From an uncultured Solirubrobacterales bacterium (lineage in GTDB: Bacteria; Actinomycetota; Thermoleophilia; Solirubrobacterales; Solirubrobacteraceae), in contig CALJKH010000222.1 in the NCBI GenBank assembly GCA_937973575.1, forward strand, positions 1-18,271: 18,271 nucleotides of DNA, written 5' to 3'. The translations under genes and the position numbers were made by a program. Below the pieces are notes generated by a model. It was not told the origin of the DNA and searched no databases. It saw only the letters and a program-made list of their open reading frames with translations. Shown one piece after another: positions 1 to 6,540 of the stretch (position 1 is its first letter; every line of letters starts with the position of its first letter).

Positions 1-528
1 TTGGTAGAGGTAGGTCTTCACGTAAAGCGTGCCGAAAGGCGTGCAGTTCGGACCATTACCCGGAGTTGCCTCCCACGTGCGGCTGTACTGGGTCGTGTCG
101 GTTGCAGGGTCAGCACATGCAGGTGCAGCACCAGTCAGCTGAAGCTGAGCAATGGCCGAAACGATCGGACGAAGAATCGCCCAACCTGTGCCGATCCTCG
201 AGCTGGCACAGCTTGCTGCAAGCTGAGTTGGACTCGCATACTCGCTGAGATTGCAGGTTGGAGCAGCTGACTTGTTAACCGTTGAGCCTGCTGGGAAGTC
301 CATAAAGACCTTGCCAACCGGGCTAGCCGTGTTAGCCGCACGAGTTGAAGCGGAGTCACGGGTCGAAAGGTATGCATCAAGCAGAACATTCTTGCCGTTT
401 GCGGGCTTAGCACCGCTAACTGGCAGAAGCTTGATCTGGGCTTGCTGCACATTGGCAGCTGAAGCGCTGCCAGCAACGGCAAGCGATCCAAGAGCAGCAA
501 TTGCTGTGGTGATGATTACTTTGCGCAA
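1..528 (-). CDS. Secreted cysteine-containing protein, paralogue A (3' end missing)
   Basis: The frame is open from a TTG at 526-528 to the contig edge, giving 176 codons without a stop. The start is supported by GGAGGAG five bases upstream and by exact correspondence with the next gene. Residues 1-24 form a signal peptide (Arg-Lys, a hydrophobic run, then Ala-Ser-Ala). The mature part begins Asn-Val-Gln-Gln-Ala-Gln. By hand alignment it matches the neighbouring 346-residue protein at about 145 of 176 positions, with the same first four cysteines (motifs PTCN, SCASS, PACADP, PNCTPF). I know of no named function. The pattern of a FPAGS-like segment followed by Cys-rich motifs and Val/Ile-Gly-x-Gly-Trp recalls a family of secreted proteins common in Thermoleophilia, from memory. 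It is exported and probably disulphide-bonded. The C-terminal half lies off the contig. The tandem repeat may be why assembly stopped here. Confidence 0.85.
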   Translation of the reverse strand, partial: MRKVIITTAIAALGSLAVAGSASAANVQQAQIKLLPVSGAKPANGKNVLLDAYLSTRDSASTRAANTASPVGKVFMDFPAGSTVNKSAAPTCNLSEYASPTQLAASCASSRIGTGWAILRPIVSAIAQLQLTGAAPACADPATDTTQYSRTWEATPGNGPNCTPFGTLYVKTYLYQ

Positions 529-560
529 GGTTTCTCCTCCTCGAGATTCAGCGCTGGATT
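529..560 (-). promoter_or_regulatory. Ribosome binding site and conserved leader element of paralogue A
   Basis: Read on the minus strand, GGAGGAG lies five bases before the TTG start, which decides that start. The 12-mer AATCCAGCGCTG (549-560) occurs at nearly the same distance upstream of the next paralogue (1794-1805). The common element suggests shared control or simply a recent duplication that carried its leader along. No convincing -10 or -35 pair could be fixed. Confidence 0.6.
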
Positions 561-669
561 AACGTATCTGAAGTATGACGGTTCTCACACAACTTCGCAA
601 TTCAGAACCCCCAACGGGTCGAATAGTTGCGTACCGAGTGCAAAGGGAAGGCCAAGACGCGGGCACCAT

Positions 670-705
670 CAAACAAAAGAAGGGCCCCGCTTTCGCGAGG
701 CCCTT
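670..705 (-). terminator. Rho-independent terminator after secreted protein B
   Basis: On the minus strand the arms AAGGGCC and GGCCCTT (680-686 and 699-705) pair. An inner CGC/GCG stem encloses a four-base GAAA loop, with one mismatch between the two stems. A T-rich tract, CTTTTGTTTG, follows at 670-679. It begins 25 bases after the TAG stop of the 346-residue gene, so the two paralogues appear to be separate transcription units. Confidence 0.85.
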
Positions 706-730
706 GCCAATCACAACTTGTCTGCCGGAA

Positions 731-1771
731 CTAGCAGGCGTTGTCAGTCTTGACAGTCACGCTTGCTGGTGAAGGGCCTGCCGACTCACCCTTGATCTGT
801 GAGTAGCCGATCTGCGTCGAGACGCTCATCTTCTTCGAGACACATGCCTTTGAACCAGCCTTGAGGTAGGTGGTCTTAGAGATGCGCAGGTAGAAGTCGC
901 TCAGGATGAAGCCGCCTGGGAGCTCGCCGAGCCCCGACCCCTCGCCATTAAGCGCTGGAACCAGAACCGTAAGGCGGTTCTTGCAGGAGGTCACCGTGCC
1001 ACCGAAGGAGAGCGGAGCAACCGAGTTGTCATTCGCAAAAATGAGGTTGCAGCCATTCAGACCCTTCTTGTTGGCGGTGTCATTGAACGAACCGCTGCCA
1101 GGGACCATGCCCTTACCCTTACCTGAGGCCATCACAGTGTTCTTCGCGTCGCCACCAGTTGCCTTGTTGTTGCAGGCAGCTGTCGTGTTGTAAATCGAGG
1201 TGTTGTCACCAAAGCACCACCACTGGGACTTGAGAACTCCACCTTGGTAGGCAGCGATCTTCACGTAGAGAGCACCAAACGGCGTGCAGTTCGGACCATT
1301 GCCCGGAGCTGCCTCCCAGGTTCGGGTGTACTGCTCCGGAGCTGTTGCAGGATCAGCACACGCAGGTGCAGCACCAGTCAGCTGAAGCTGAGCGATCGCA
1401 GAAACGATCGGGCGAAGAATCGCCCATCCGTTACCGACCTGAGAACTTGCACAGACTGACGCCAGCACAGTTGGCGATGCGTACTCACTCTGGTTGCAGG
1501 TCGTGGCAGCTGACTTGTTAACGGTCGAGCCTGCTGGGAAGTCCATAAAGACCTTGCCAACCGGGCTAGCCGTCTTAGCTGCGCGGGTCGAAGACGCATC
1601 GCGAGTGGCGAGGTAAGCGTCGATCAGAACGTTCTTACCGTTGGCTGGCTTAGCGCCAGACACGGGGATCAGCTTGACTTGAGCCTGCTGCACGTTGACA
1701 GCTGATGCTCCGCCTGCAAGGGCGAGGGAACCGACAGCGGTGATCGCTGCGGCGATTATTACTTTGCGCAA
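731..1771 (-). CDS. Secreted cysteine-rich protein, paralogue B (346 aa)
   Basis: This is the complete member of the tandem pair. Its TTG start is preceded by AAGGAGGAG with a five-base spacer. A signal peptide spans residues 1-24 (cleavage after Ala-Ser-Ala), and there is no transmembrane helix afterwards. The mature chain has ten cysteines, an even number suggesting up to five disulphides. The last residue is itself cysteine (Thr-Asp-Asn-Ala-Cys). A Trp-Trp-Cys-Phe-Gly-Asp motif lies near residue 184 and a glycine-rich segment around residues 225-240. No catalytic motif is visible, so a structural or surface role is only a guess. About 82% identity to the adjacent gene over the shared 176 residues indicates recent tandem duplication. 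The gene has its own strong terminator and leader element. The protein is certain to exist as a coding region; its function is unknown. Confidence 0.9.
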   Translation of the reverse strand: MRKVIIAAAITAVGSLALAGGASAVNVQQAQVKLIPVSGAKPANGKNVLIDAYLATRDASSTRAAKTASPVGKVFMDFPAGSTVNKSAATTCNQSEYASPTVLASVCASSQVGNGWAILRPIVSAIAQLQLTGAAPACADPATAPEQYTRTWEAAPGNGPNCTPFGALYVKIAAYQGGVLKSQWWCFGDNTSIYNTTAACNNKATGGDAKNTVMASGKGKGMVPGSGSFNDTANKKGLNGCNLIFANDNSVAPLSFGGTVTSCKNRLTVLVPALNGEGSGLGELPGGFILSDFYLRISKTTYLKAGSKACVSKKMSVSTQIGYSQIKGESAGPSPASVTVKTDNAC

Positions 1772-1805
1772 GAAAACTCCTCCTTAAGGAATACAGCGCT
1801 GGATT
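1772..1805 (-). promoter_or_regulatory. Ribosome binding site and conserved leader element of paralogue B
   Basis: The minus strand reads TTAAGGAGGAGTTTTC directly before the TTG start, an almost ideal Shine-Dalgarno. The 12-mer AATCCAGCGCTG (1794-1805) matches the leader of paralogue A. The region from 1806 to the next gene at 1908 contains only weak hairpins without a T-tract, and no promoter I can defend. Confidence 0.6.
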
Positions 1806-1907
1806 GGGGCGGGTTACTACCTACGGTTCTAGCAGCAGATCGCTGCCAGCCCGGCACCACGAAGTGGCGGACTCGCTCATCATCCCCCACTCGCCGGAGA
1901 GACCTCG

Positions 1908-2066
1908 CTAAAGCTGGGAGTTATCTCCGTTCGAATCGGACCGCTTTGAAGCTTTTCGACTGGCAGAGAATCGCGCCCACCCCGCCCAGATGCCAAGTAA
2001 GACAACAGGAGCTGCGTAGAACAGTGCTGCCCAGTGAGCTAGATGCGCGATCGGAAGAGTTGGCAT
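1908..2066 (-). CDS. Small single-pass membrane protein (52 aa)
   Basis: The ATG lies eight bases after the TGA of the upstream membrane-protein gene, so translation is probably coupled. An in-frame TTG at 2102 would add 12 residues and overlap the upstream gene. Neither start has a clear Shine-Dalgarno, and I chose the ATG. One hydrophobic helix spans about residues 11-31 (Trp-Ala-Ala-Leu-Phe-Tyr through Trp-Ala-Gly-Trp). A basic, serine-rich cytosolic tail follows (Arg-Lys-Ala-Ser-Lys-Arg), ending Gly-Asp-Asn-Ser-Gln-Leu. It is the last gene of the four-gene minus-strand cluster and may be a small accessory subunit of the large membrane protein before it. I do not recognise the family. The hydrophobic-then-basic layout and the tight spacing are the main reasons to believe it is real. 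Confidence 0.6.
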   Translation of the reverse strand: MPTLPIAHLAHWAALFYAAPVVLLGIWAGWARFSASRKASKRSDSNGDNSQL

Positions 2067-2074
2067 GGCGGCGC

Positions 2075-3487
2075 TCACAGGTTTCCGGCTGAAAGTAGCC
2101 AAAGCCCAAGGCTGGTGAAAGCAACGGTTGCGATCAGCATCGGTATCTGTGACCTAGTCGCCGTCTGTTGGTCGGGCGCTAACTCCAGTGCCCTGTCATG
2201 GGCAAGCATCAGCGCGAGAACATGGCCGATGACTAGCGCAGCCACTTGCACCCACCAGATCCCGTTGGGCGTGATTACGCCGTAGTTGACGCTCCACTGC
2301 GCGGTGCCAAACCAATCGGTTCCCGCTCCTGTCGGATCTGACACCAGATAGAAAAACGCCTGTCCCTGAACCAGGAAGAACGAGGCATAGTGGGCAACGG
2401 TGTAGGCAAGTGAGATCGGAACTAGGACTTGGACAAACGCATTCCCAACCTGTCGCGTCGGCTTCCCAAGATCCCGTGCTGCGAAGTGGACGCCTGCGAA
2501 CCAAATAAGCGAAACGACCCCGACCCCGCCAAGCAACCCCAAGGTTGACGTAGCCTCAGCGGCCTGAGTCGTTCCCAGCCCTAGGTCGTTAAGCCAATTC
2601 GTCATTGACTGCGCAGCATCAGCCCAAATTGGCCCTTGGGTAAAGCCGTCAAAAGAGGTTGTCCCGATCATCACCAGCAGGACCAGCTGGGTCCAACGGA
2701 CCTCAGAGAGTCTGACCAACCCAGTCAGTGGAACTCGAAGGCGCAGGACTCCGTCAACCCTTTCGAACGGCGCGATCCTCGCAATCAGGCTGAAGGCAAC
2801 ACCGAATGAGTCCCCTCGCTCGCTCCACTGCTCGACCCCGAACGCACTCATGCCGAGGAGCTGCACGGCCGCGTAGACCAGGGCCAGCGTCGCCAGCACT
2901 GATGGGTCATCTCGAGACACAGATGCGAGTTCAAGCCAGCCCATCGCCAGCAGGCCAAGCGCTGCTGGGAGTCGCCCGAGGCGTTCGGGCCAAGCCCTCG
3001 GTTCAGGAAGCCCGGCCGACGACGACCTCGTTACAACCCAGCCGAAAGCCCGTGCCACCGAGCGCCAAGGACTAAGGAGCCGGAAGACATCCCCAAAGAT
3101 CGCGCTGACAATCGGCATGCCAACCCAGAACAGAACCCAGACCGCTGTTGGGGCGAGGTTCGCTGTCGCGACGAAGGTGCCAGTCAGCCCAGCCCACACG
3201 ACCAGTCCAAACCAGACGAGTCCGAGAAGGCCAAGGACGACATCTACCCACGGGCCAAGTCGAAAAAGCTCTCTTCCCTTGAGAGCCGCCAGCTTCGGCG
3301 ATTGCCAGAGGGCGGCGAGAGCACCGAAGGAAACCAGAAGGACGATCGTTGCCGCCCAGGCGAAGAGCCAAGCTGGGATCGGCAGGTCTGCTTTGGCGCC
3401 GATGCCGTGGGCAGAGGCAGCTTGCGGAAGGCCCAGCAGTCCAATGGCTGCCAGCCCAACAGCGGCCTTAAGCCGCCGAGGGGTCAC
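2075..3487 (-). CDS. Polytopic membrane protein, often annotated 'fenitrothion hydrolase'-like (470 aa)
   Basis: A GTG start overlaps the upstream stop as GTGA. Residues 1-26 form a signal peptide ending Ala-Ala-Ser-Ala. Cleavage there would leave His27 as the first mature residue (His-Gly-Ile-Gly). About ten hydrophobic helices follow, roughly at 40-60, 82-101, 113-132, 173-190, 197-214, 266-280, 315-335, 350-374, 410-428 and 449-467. Conserved-looking polar motifs inside or near membranes include Ala-His366-Tyr, Ser-Asp-Pro-x-Gly (383-387), Gly-His422 and Leu-Ala-His430-Asp-Arg-Ala. From memory, actinobacterial homologues carry a transferred 'fenitrothion hydrolase' label, but nothing in the sequence resembles an organophosphate hydrolase. 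The upstream cupredoxin-like partner and the possible N-terminal histidine suggest a copper or redox role at the membrane, which is inference. The operon order is diiron protein, cupredoxin-like protein, this protein, small protein. Confidence 0.85.
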   Translation of the reverse strand: MTPRRLKAAVGLAAIGLLGLPQAASAHGIGAKADLPIPAWLFAWAATIVLLVSFGALAALWQSPKLAALKGRELFRLGPWVDVVLGLLGLVWFGLVVWAGLTGTFVATANLAPTAVWVLFWVGMPIVSAIFGDVFRLLSPWRSVARAFGWVVTRSSSAGLPEPRAWPERLGRLPAALGLLAMGWLELASVSRDDPSVLATLALVYAAVQLLGMSAFGVEQWSERGDSFGVAFSLIARIAPFERVDGVLRLRVPLTGLVRLSEVRWTQLVLLVMIGTTSFDGFTQGPIWADAAQSMTNWLNDLGLGTTQAAEATSTLGLLGGVGVVSLIWFAGVHFAARDLGKPTRQVGNAFVQVLVPISLAYTVAHYASFFLVQGQAFFYLVSDPTGAGTDWFGTAQWSVNYGVITPNGIWWVQVAALVIGHVLALMLAHDRALELAPDQQTATRSQIPMLIATVAFTSLGLWLLSAGNL

Positions 3488-3915
3488 GACGGCTGGATCT
3501 CCAGCTTGAGGATCTGAGTTGAGGAAGCCTCTAACTCCATCTCCACGACACCCTGGACCTTGGGGTCTCGCGTCTGCTTCGGAGAGAGGTCGTAGACAAG
3601 CGACTGGCCGGGAGCCACTTCCTTGGCAATGTCGAAGCCATGCAGGTGAACCTCGCCGTTGTAATCAATTGACTTGACCGTGATGATGACTCGATCACCG
3701 GAGAAGGCCTTAAAGGTCTTCACCCCACCCACCGGCCCAGACGTCTTCACAGCGACCTGTGCCCTGACGACGCGCACAGCTGGCGTTGTGGCTGTTACTG
3801 CTGGTGCTGGCGTCGGCGGGGACTTCTTATCGCCTCCGCTTGACAGGAGTACGAACGCTCCAGCTCCGAGAACGACAATCGCGGCGAGTACTCCGATTCT
3901 TGCTCGTGTACTCAC
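3484..3915 (-). CDS. Membrane-anchored cupredoxin-like protein (143 aa)
   Basis: The start is a GTG, 30 bases after the stop of the upstream diiron-protein gene, with a weak AGGT ribosome site. Residues 7-25 form an uncleaved-looking anchor helix. A Pro/Thr/Ala-rich linker (33-47) leads to a beta-rich domain at 48-143. That domain contains Glu-Val-His90-Leu-His92-Gly-Phe-Asp and, near the end, Gly-Val-Val-Glu-Met-Glu-Leu-Glu-Ala followed by a terminal strand. This matches the cupredoxin-like domains of actinobacterial envelope proteins I recall, with 'HxHG' and 'GVFEIELE' blocks. The protein has no cysteine, so a classic type 1 copper site is absent. It could bind metal through the two histidines or be purely structural. 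The GTGA overlap with the next gene implies co-translation and probably a shared complex. Confidence 0.8.
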   Translation of the reverse strand: MSTRARIGVLAAIVVLGAGAFVLLSSGGDKKSPPTPAPAVTATTPAVRVVRAQVAVKTSGPVGGVKTFKAFSGDRVIITVKSIDYNGEVHLHGFDIAKEVAPGQSLVYDLSPKQTRDPKVQGVVEMELEASSTQILKLEIQPS

Positions 3916-3945
3916 CGCGATTACCTACTGCTCAATCTCGTCTGT

Positions 3946-4584
3946 CTAGCGGCCGAGAAGCTTCTCGACTCCGTCGAGGAGCTCCCAGTTGCCCTTCAGG
4001 ACGCTCTCAGCAACCTCAAGGAGTGCTTCCTGATCCGCGCCCTCGAGGCGAGGCTCAATTGCCTCACGTGCGAGATCTGCGTGCTCGATGTCAAGCACTG
4101 CGTGGAGGTCGAAGTACTCGGTTGCTGGGCTCTCTGGGGTGTAGCCGTAGCGTGCAACGAGGCCGTCGCGCTTGGTCTCGCTGATCTCTGACTGACCTGA
4201 TTCGATCGTGTAGAGGGCAACAAGGGTGTCAAGCAGTGGGCGCTCTGGTGTGCCAGCCCATGCCTTTACGCAAGTGGCTGTCTCAGCTGTGGCTGTAACC
4301 CCAGCGTCGCCGCCAACTGCGTCGGTGAAGCCGTCCCAAAGTGCTACGTGCTGACGCTCTTCAACTGCGTGATGACCGAGGCCCTTTGCGAGGTCCTCGC
4401 CTGCAACGTCAGCTGCCTGCTGCGATGCGTCTGCGAGGGCTACAACTGCATGGCGGTATTGCCCTGAATACACAGCAAGTTCGGCCTTGGTGAGTTCACC
4501 ATTGGACCAGCGCTGGTAGAAGGGATGCTCGAGTACGTTCCACTTGCTGCGGACCTGCTCAAGACGGTCGAAAAACTCTGACAT
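3946..4584 (-). CDS. CADD/TenA-like haem-oxygenase-fold diiron protein (212 aa)
   Basis: This is an all-helical, acidic cytosolic protein of typical length for the PqqC/TenA/CADD superfamily ('iron-containing redox enzyme'). Visible residues are His-Pro-Phe-Tyr23-x-x-Trp, Glu75-Glu76-x-x-His79 followed by Leu-Trp, Glu128 with Lys138 ten residues on, and His161-x3-Asp165-x2-His168. In chlamydial CADD, a self-sacrificing p-aminobenzoate synthase, the iron ligands are E81, H88, E142, H174, D178 and H181, and Y27 and K152 are key. The E-to-K spacing and the H-x3-D-x2-H motif match exactly, from memory. The E81 position appears to hold His72, so the first ligand may be displaced to Glu75 or Glu76. 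The start is fixed by GGAGGA six bases upstream. Substrate and reaction are unknown. It heads a minus-strand cluster with the cupredoxin-like and membrane proteins. Confidence 0.82.
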   Translation of the reverse strand: MSEFFDRLEQVRSKWNVLEHPFYQRWSNGELTKAELAVYSGQYRHAVVALADASQQAADVAGEDLAKGLGHHAVEERQHVALWDGFTDAVGGDAGVTATAETATCVKAWAGTPERPLLDTLVALYTIESGQSEISETKRDGLVARYGYTPESPATEYFDLHAVLDIEHADLAREAIEPRLEGADQEALLEVAESVLKGNWELLDGVEKLLGR

Positions 4585-4597
4585 TCGATGTCCTCCG
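4585..4597 (-). promoter_or_regulatory. Ribosome binding site of the diiron-protein gene
   Basis: On the minus strand GGAGGA (4591-4596) stands six bases before the ATG at 4584, a strong site that fixes the start. The same DNA lies within 25 bases of the most likely start of the divergent redoxin gene, so the two genes must have overlapping control regions. Confidence 0.7.
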
Positions 4598-4606
4598 TTT
4601 GGGTTG

Positions 4607-5383
4607 TTGGCGGCGGGGTCAGCACGCTACCATCCGGTCCCCCTGCGCCCTCCTGTCGAGATCCTCGCCCCTCCGTTCCCCCGCGGCCTCACGTGGTTTA
4701 ACACTGCGCCTCTTCGCATGGATCAGCAGCGCCATAAACCCGTCTTGGTTGAGCTCTGGGATGTAACTCAGCCGGTGTCAATGCGGACAATGCCCTACCT
4801 CCAGAGGTGGCACGAGCTGTATTCAGATCAGGGCTTAAGGGTCGTTGGTATCCACACGCCATGCCGCGAGGAGAGCAAGGACGAAGACGCCCTTGGTGCT
4901 GCAATTGAGCGCCTCGGAATCACTTACCCGGTGATGTCTGACCCGGAGGGCGACGCATGGGAGTTCTACGGCGCCCAGGGTTACCCGAGCCGCTACTTGT
5001 TCAACGGTGACTTCCGCCTAGAGGACGTCCACGTTGGAGAGGGCGCGTACGAGGACACTGAGCTTCTCATCCAGCAACTTCTTGGCATGGAGCAGGCCAC
5101 CGTTCCCCCATTCCGCCCTACCGACTCCGATGACGCAGAGTTCGTTGTCCCTTCCGCGGACCGGGAAGGGAACGGCAGTGGTCCTTATTCAGCCGGCTCA
5201 GTTTGGGTCTCAGCGGCCGGAACGGGCACTGTGGCAGTCAACGGAACCGACTTCCCAGTTAACGGACCGGTTGCTTTTGAGGCGATCGCCAACGAGAACC
5301 ACACTGACGGCGAAGTCGTGATCGAAGCCGAAGACGGCGTGACGATCCTCGCGACCTGCTTCGCCCCCGGCCAACCTGCGTAG
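4607..5383 (+). CDS. Redoxin-like (thioredoxin-fold, DipZ-C-terminal-like) protein without CxxC (258 aa)
   Basis: The chain contains the block order of thioredoxin-fold proteins related to the C-terminal part of DipZ. It begins Phe-Pro-Arg-Gly-Leu-Thr-Trp (about residues 24-30), then Pro-Val-Leu-Val-Glu-Leu-Trp-Asp (45-52), Arg-Thr-Met-Pro-Tyr-Leu (60-65), Val-Val-Gly-Ile-His-Thr-Pro, Gly-Ile-Thr-Tyr-Pro-Val, and Gly-Glu-Gly-Ala-Tyr-Glu-Asp-Thr-Glu. A small C-terminal beta domain follows, with Val-Asn-Gly and ending Ala-Thr-Cys-Phe-Ala-Pro-Gly. The catalytic cysteines of relatives are replaced by Gln55 and Ser58, so dithiol chemistry at the usual site is impossible. The first ATG (4718) would delete the conserved N-terminal block, so I place the start at a TTG (4607; 4604 and 4544 are alternatives). 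No good ribosome site is visible, and this start is the weakest part of the call. It is divergent from the diiron-protein gene. Confidence 0.75.
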   Translation: MAAGSARYHPVPLRPPVEILAPPFPRGLTWFNTAPLRMDQQRHKPVLVELWDVTQPVSMRTMPYLQRWHELYSDQGLRVVGIHTPCREESKDEDALGAAIERLGITYPVMSDPEGDAWEFYGAQGYPSRYLFNGDFRLEDVHVGEGAYEDTELLIQQLLGMEQATVPPFRPTDSDDAEFVVPSADREGNGSGPYSAGSVWVSAAGTGTVAVNGTDFPVNGPVAFEAIANENHTDGEVVIEAEDGVTILATCFAPGQPA

Positions 5384-5398
5384 CTGAGAAGACCCCGT

Positions 5399-6526
5399 CT
5401 AGTCGAGCTCGTCGTGGGGCTGAAGGTCCCCGACGATTTCTGCAGCGCTCAGGTCATTCAGGAGCGAGTGAACTACTGGCTCACCCTCGCCAACGACCTC
5501 AATCGCCCTGCCTGGCCAATATGGAGAGCCCTGCGGAGCCTTCGCTAGGAAGTGCTGCTCGAACACCCAGGAGCCGGTATTCCAAAGTTGCTGACCCCCA
5601 GGGATCTGCCACTCGCCAATGTCGTCGCCCGGGAGCGGCCCAGGCCTGTGCGTGTGGCCGTAGAGGATGTGAGTTTCGGTCAGGCCAAGTCCCGCGACTG
5701 CACTTGCCGCCGCATCAATCCCAGCCCGCCTAAGAGCTTGCGGCGAGATGTCTGAGCGAAGCGGTCCAAGCTTCGCCGTGTTGAGAACTCCTACTGCACC
5801 TGCAAAGCCAGCCATCGCAGCCCTCTGCCTCAGCGGGCTATGGCCGCTGCCGCCAGCCAGCATCTTCCAAGCACGCGACGAAGCACCGTGGGCTCCCATC
5901 CCAGCTCCGCCTGGCACCTGCTGGGCGACCTCGTAAGTCCACGCATACATCGGGGCCAGCACGGCCTCGTAGTCGTCAGCCCCGGTGGCTTGGTCCGCCG
6001 GGCGGCCGGTGATCTTGGCCATAACCCCTGCCGCCAGCCGCTCAAATGTTGGAACTTGGATGTGGCGGTCAAGGTAGTTGCCGTGGAAGGCGATCACCTG
6101 CGAGTTGATCTTCACGCACGGATATCCGAGAGTGACCTTGGCCGGTGAGAGGGCCTCAGCTAGGCGAGACGAAATCCAGCCGCTCTCAGGAGGTGCCACC
6201 TCGGTGTTGGAAAGTGGCTTTGGCCTCGCCTCATGGCGGCGACGGTCAAGCCATGGGGAGATGACAGCGTGGTCGTGGTTACCCCCAACAATCACGACCT
6301 CAGTCTTCTTCTTGAAGACGGTGGCGATGTCTTCGAGAACAGGAAGGGCTGTCGAAAGTGCCTCATGCGCTGGCCCGTGGCGCAGCTCAAGCGTGTCGCC
6401 AAGCAGAACAACCCGGTCAGCACCGGCAAGGAAGTCCTTCAGAACGGCACGGTTGCCTTCATTCCTAAGGATGTCGACACCCAGCCTCCCACCAAGGTGG
6501 AGGTCAGAGATAACAACGGTGCGCAT
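5399..6526 (-). CDS. Calcineurin-like metallophosphoesterase (375 aa)
   Basis: All core motifs of the calcineurin-like superfamily are present. These are Asp8-Leu-His10 near the N-terminus, Gly43-Asp44-x-Leu-Glu, Gly-Gly-Asn83-His84-Asp85, His148-Gly-Asn, and Gly290-His291-Thr-His293. They form a two-metal site that hydrolyses a phosphomonoester or diester; the substrate cannot be told. There is no signal peptide, so it is cytosolic. A helical insert of some 140 residues lies between the His148 and His291 motifs. The ATG is preceded by TAAGG with a suitable spacer and lies 14 bases after the ispH stop, so it is very likely co-transcribed with ispH. It is convergent with the redoxin gene, with 15 bases between them and no recognisable terminator. 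Confidence 0.92.
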   Translation of the reverse strand: MRTVVISDLHLGGRLGVDILRNEGNRAVLKDFLAGADRVVLLGDTLELRHGPAHEALSTALPVLEDIATVFKKKTEVVIVGGNHDHAVISPWLDRRRHEARPKPLSNTEVAPPESGWISSRLAEALSPAKVTLGYPCVKINSQVIAFHGNYLDRHIQVPTFERLAAGVMAKITGRPADQATGADDYEAVLAPMYAWTYEVAQQVPGGAGMGAHGASSRAWKMLAGGSGHSPLRQRAAMAGFAGAVGVLNTAKLGPLRSDISPQALRRAGIDAAASAVAGLGLTETHILYGHTHRPGPLPGDDIGEWQIPGGQQLWNTGSWVFEQHFLAKAPQGSPYWPGRAIEVVGEGEPVVHSLLNDLSAAEIVGDLQPHDELD

Positions 6527-6540
6527 TTAGACCTTAGGTT

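Noticed and set aside
1..1771. Duplicate secreted genes as an assembly artefact
   Set aside because: The copies differ at about 18% of residues and in their leaders, and a terminator separates them. They are genuine paralogues.
1837..1880. Small hairpins (GCAGC/GCTGC and CCAC/GTGG) as a terminator of the cluster ending at 1908
   Set aside because: The stems are short and no T-tract follows in the direction of transcription.
2049..2059. GATCGGAAGAG, eleven bases identical to the Illumina adapter core
   Set aside because: The flanking bases differ from the adapter (C before, T after), and it lies within the small membrane-protein gene, which reads through normally. It is a chance match, unlike the terminal 13-mer.
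3117..3509. 130-codon plus-strand frame opposite the ten-helix membrane protein
   Set aside because: Basic, Pro/Ser/Arg-rich composition typical of an antisense shadow. The minus-strand frame has signal peptide, helices and operon overlap.
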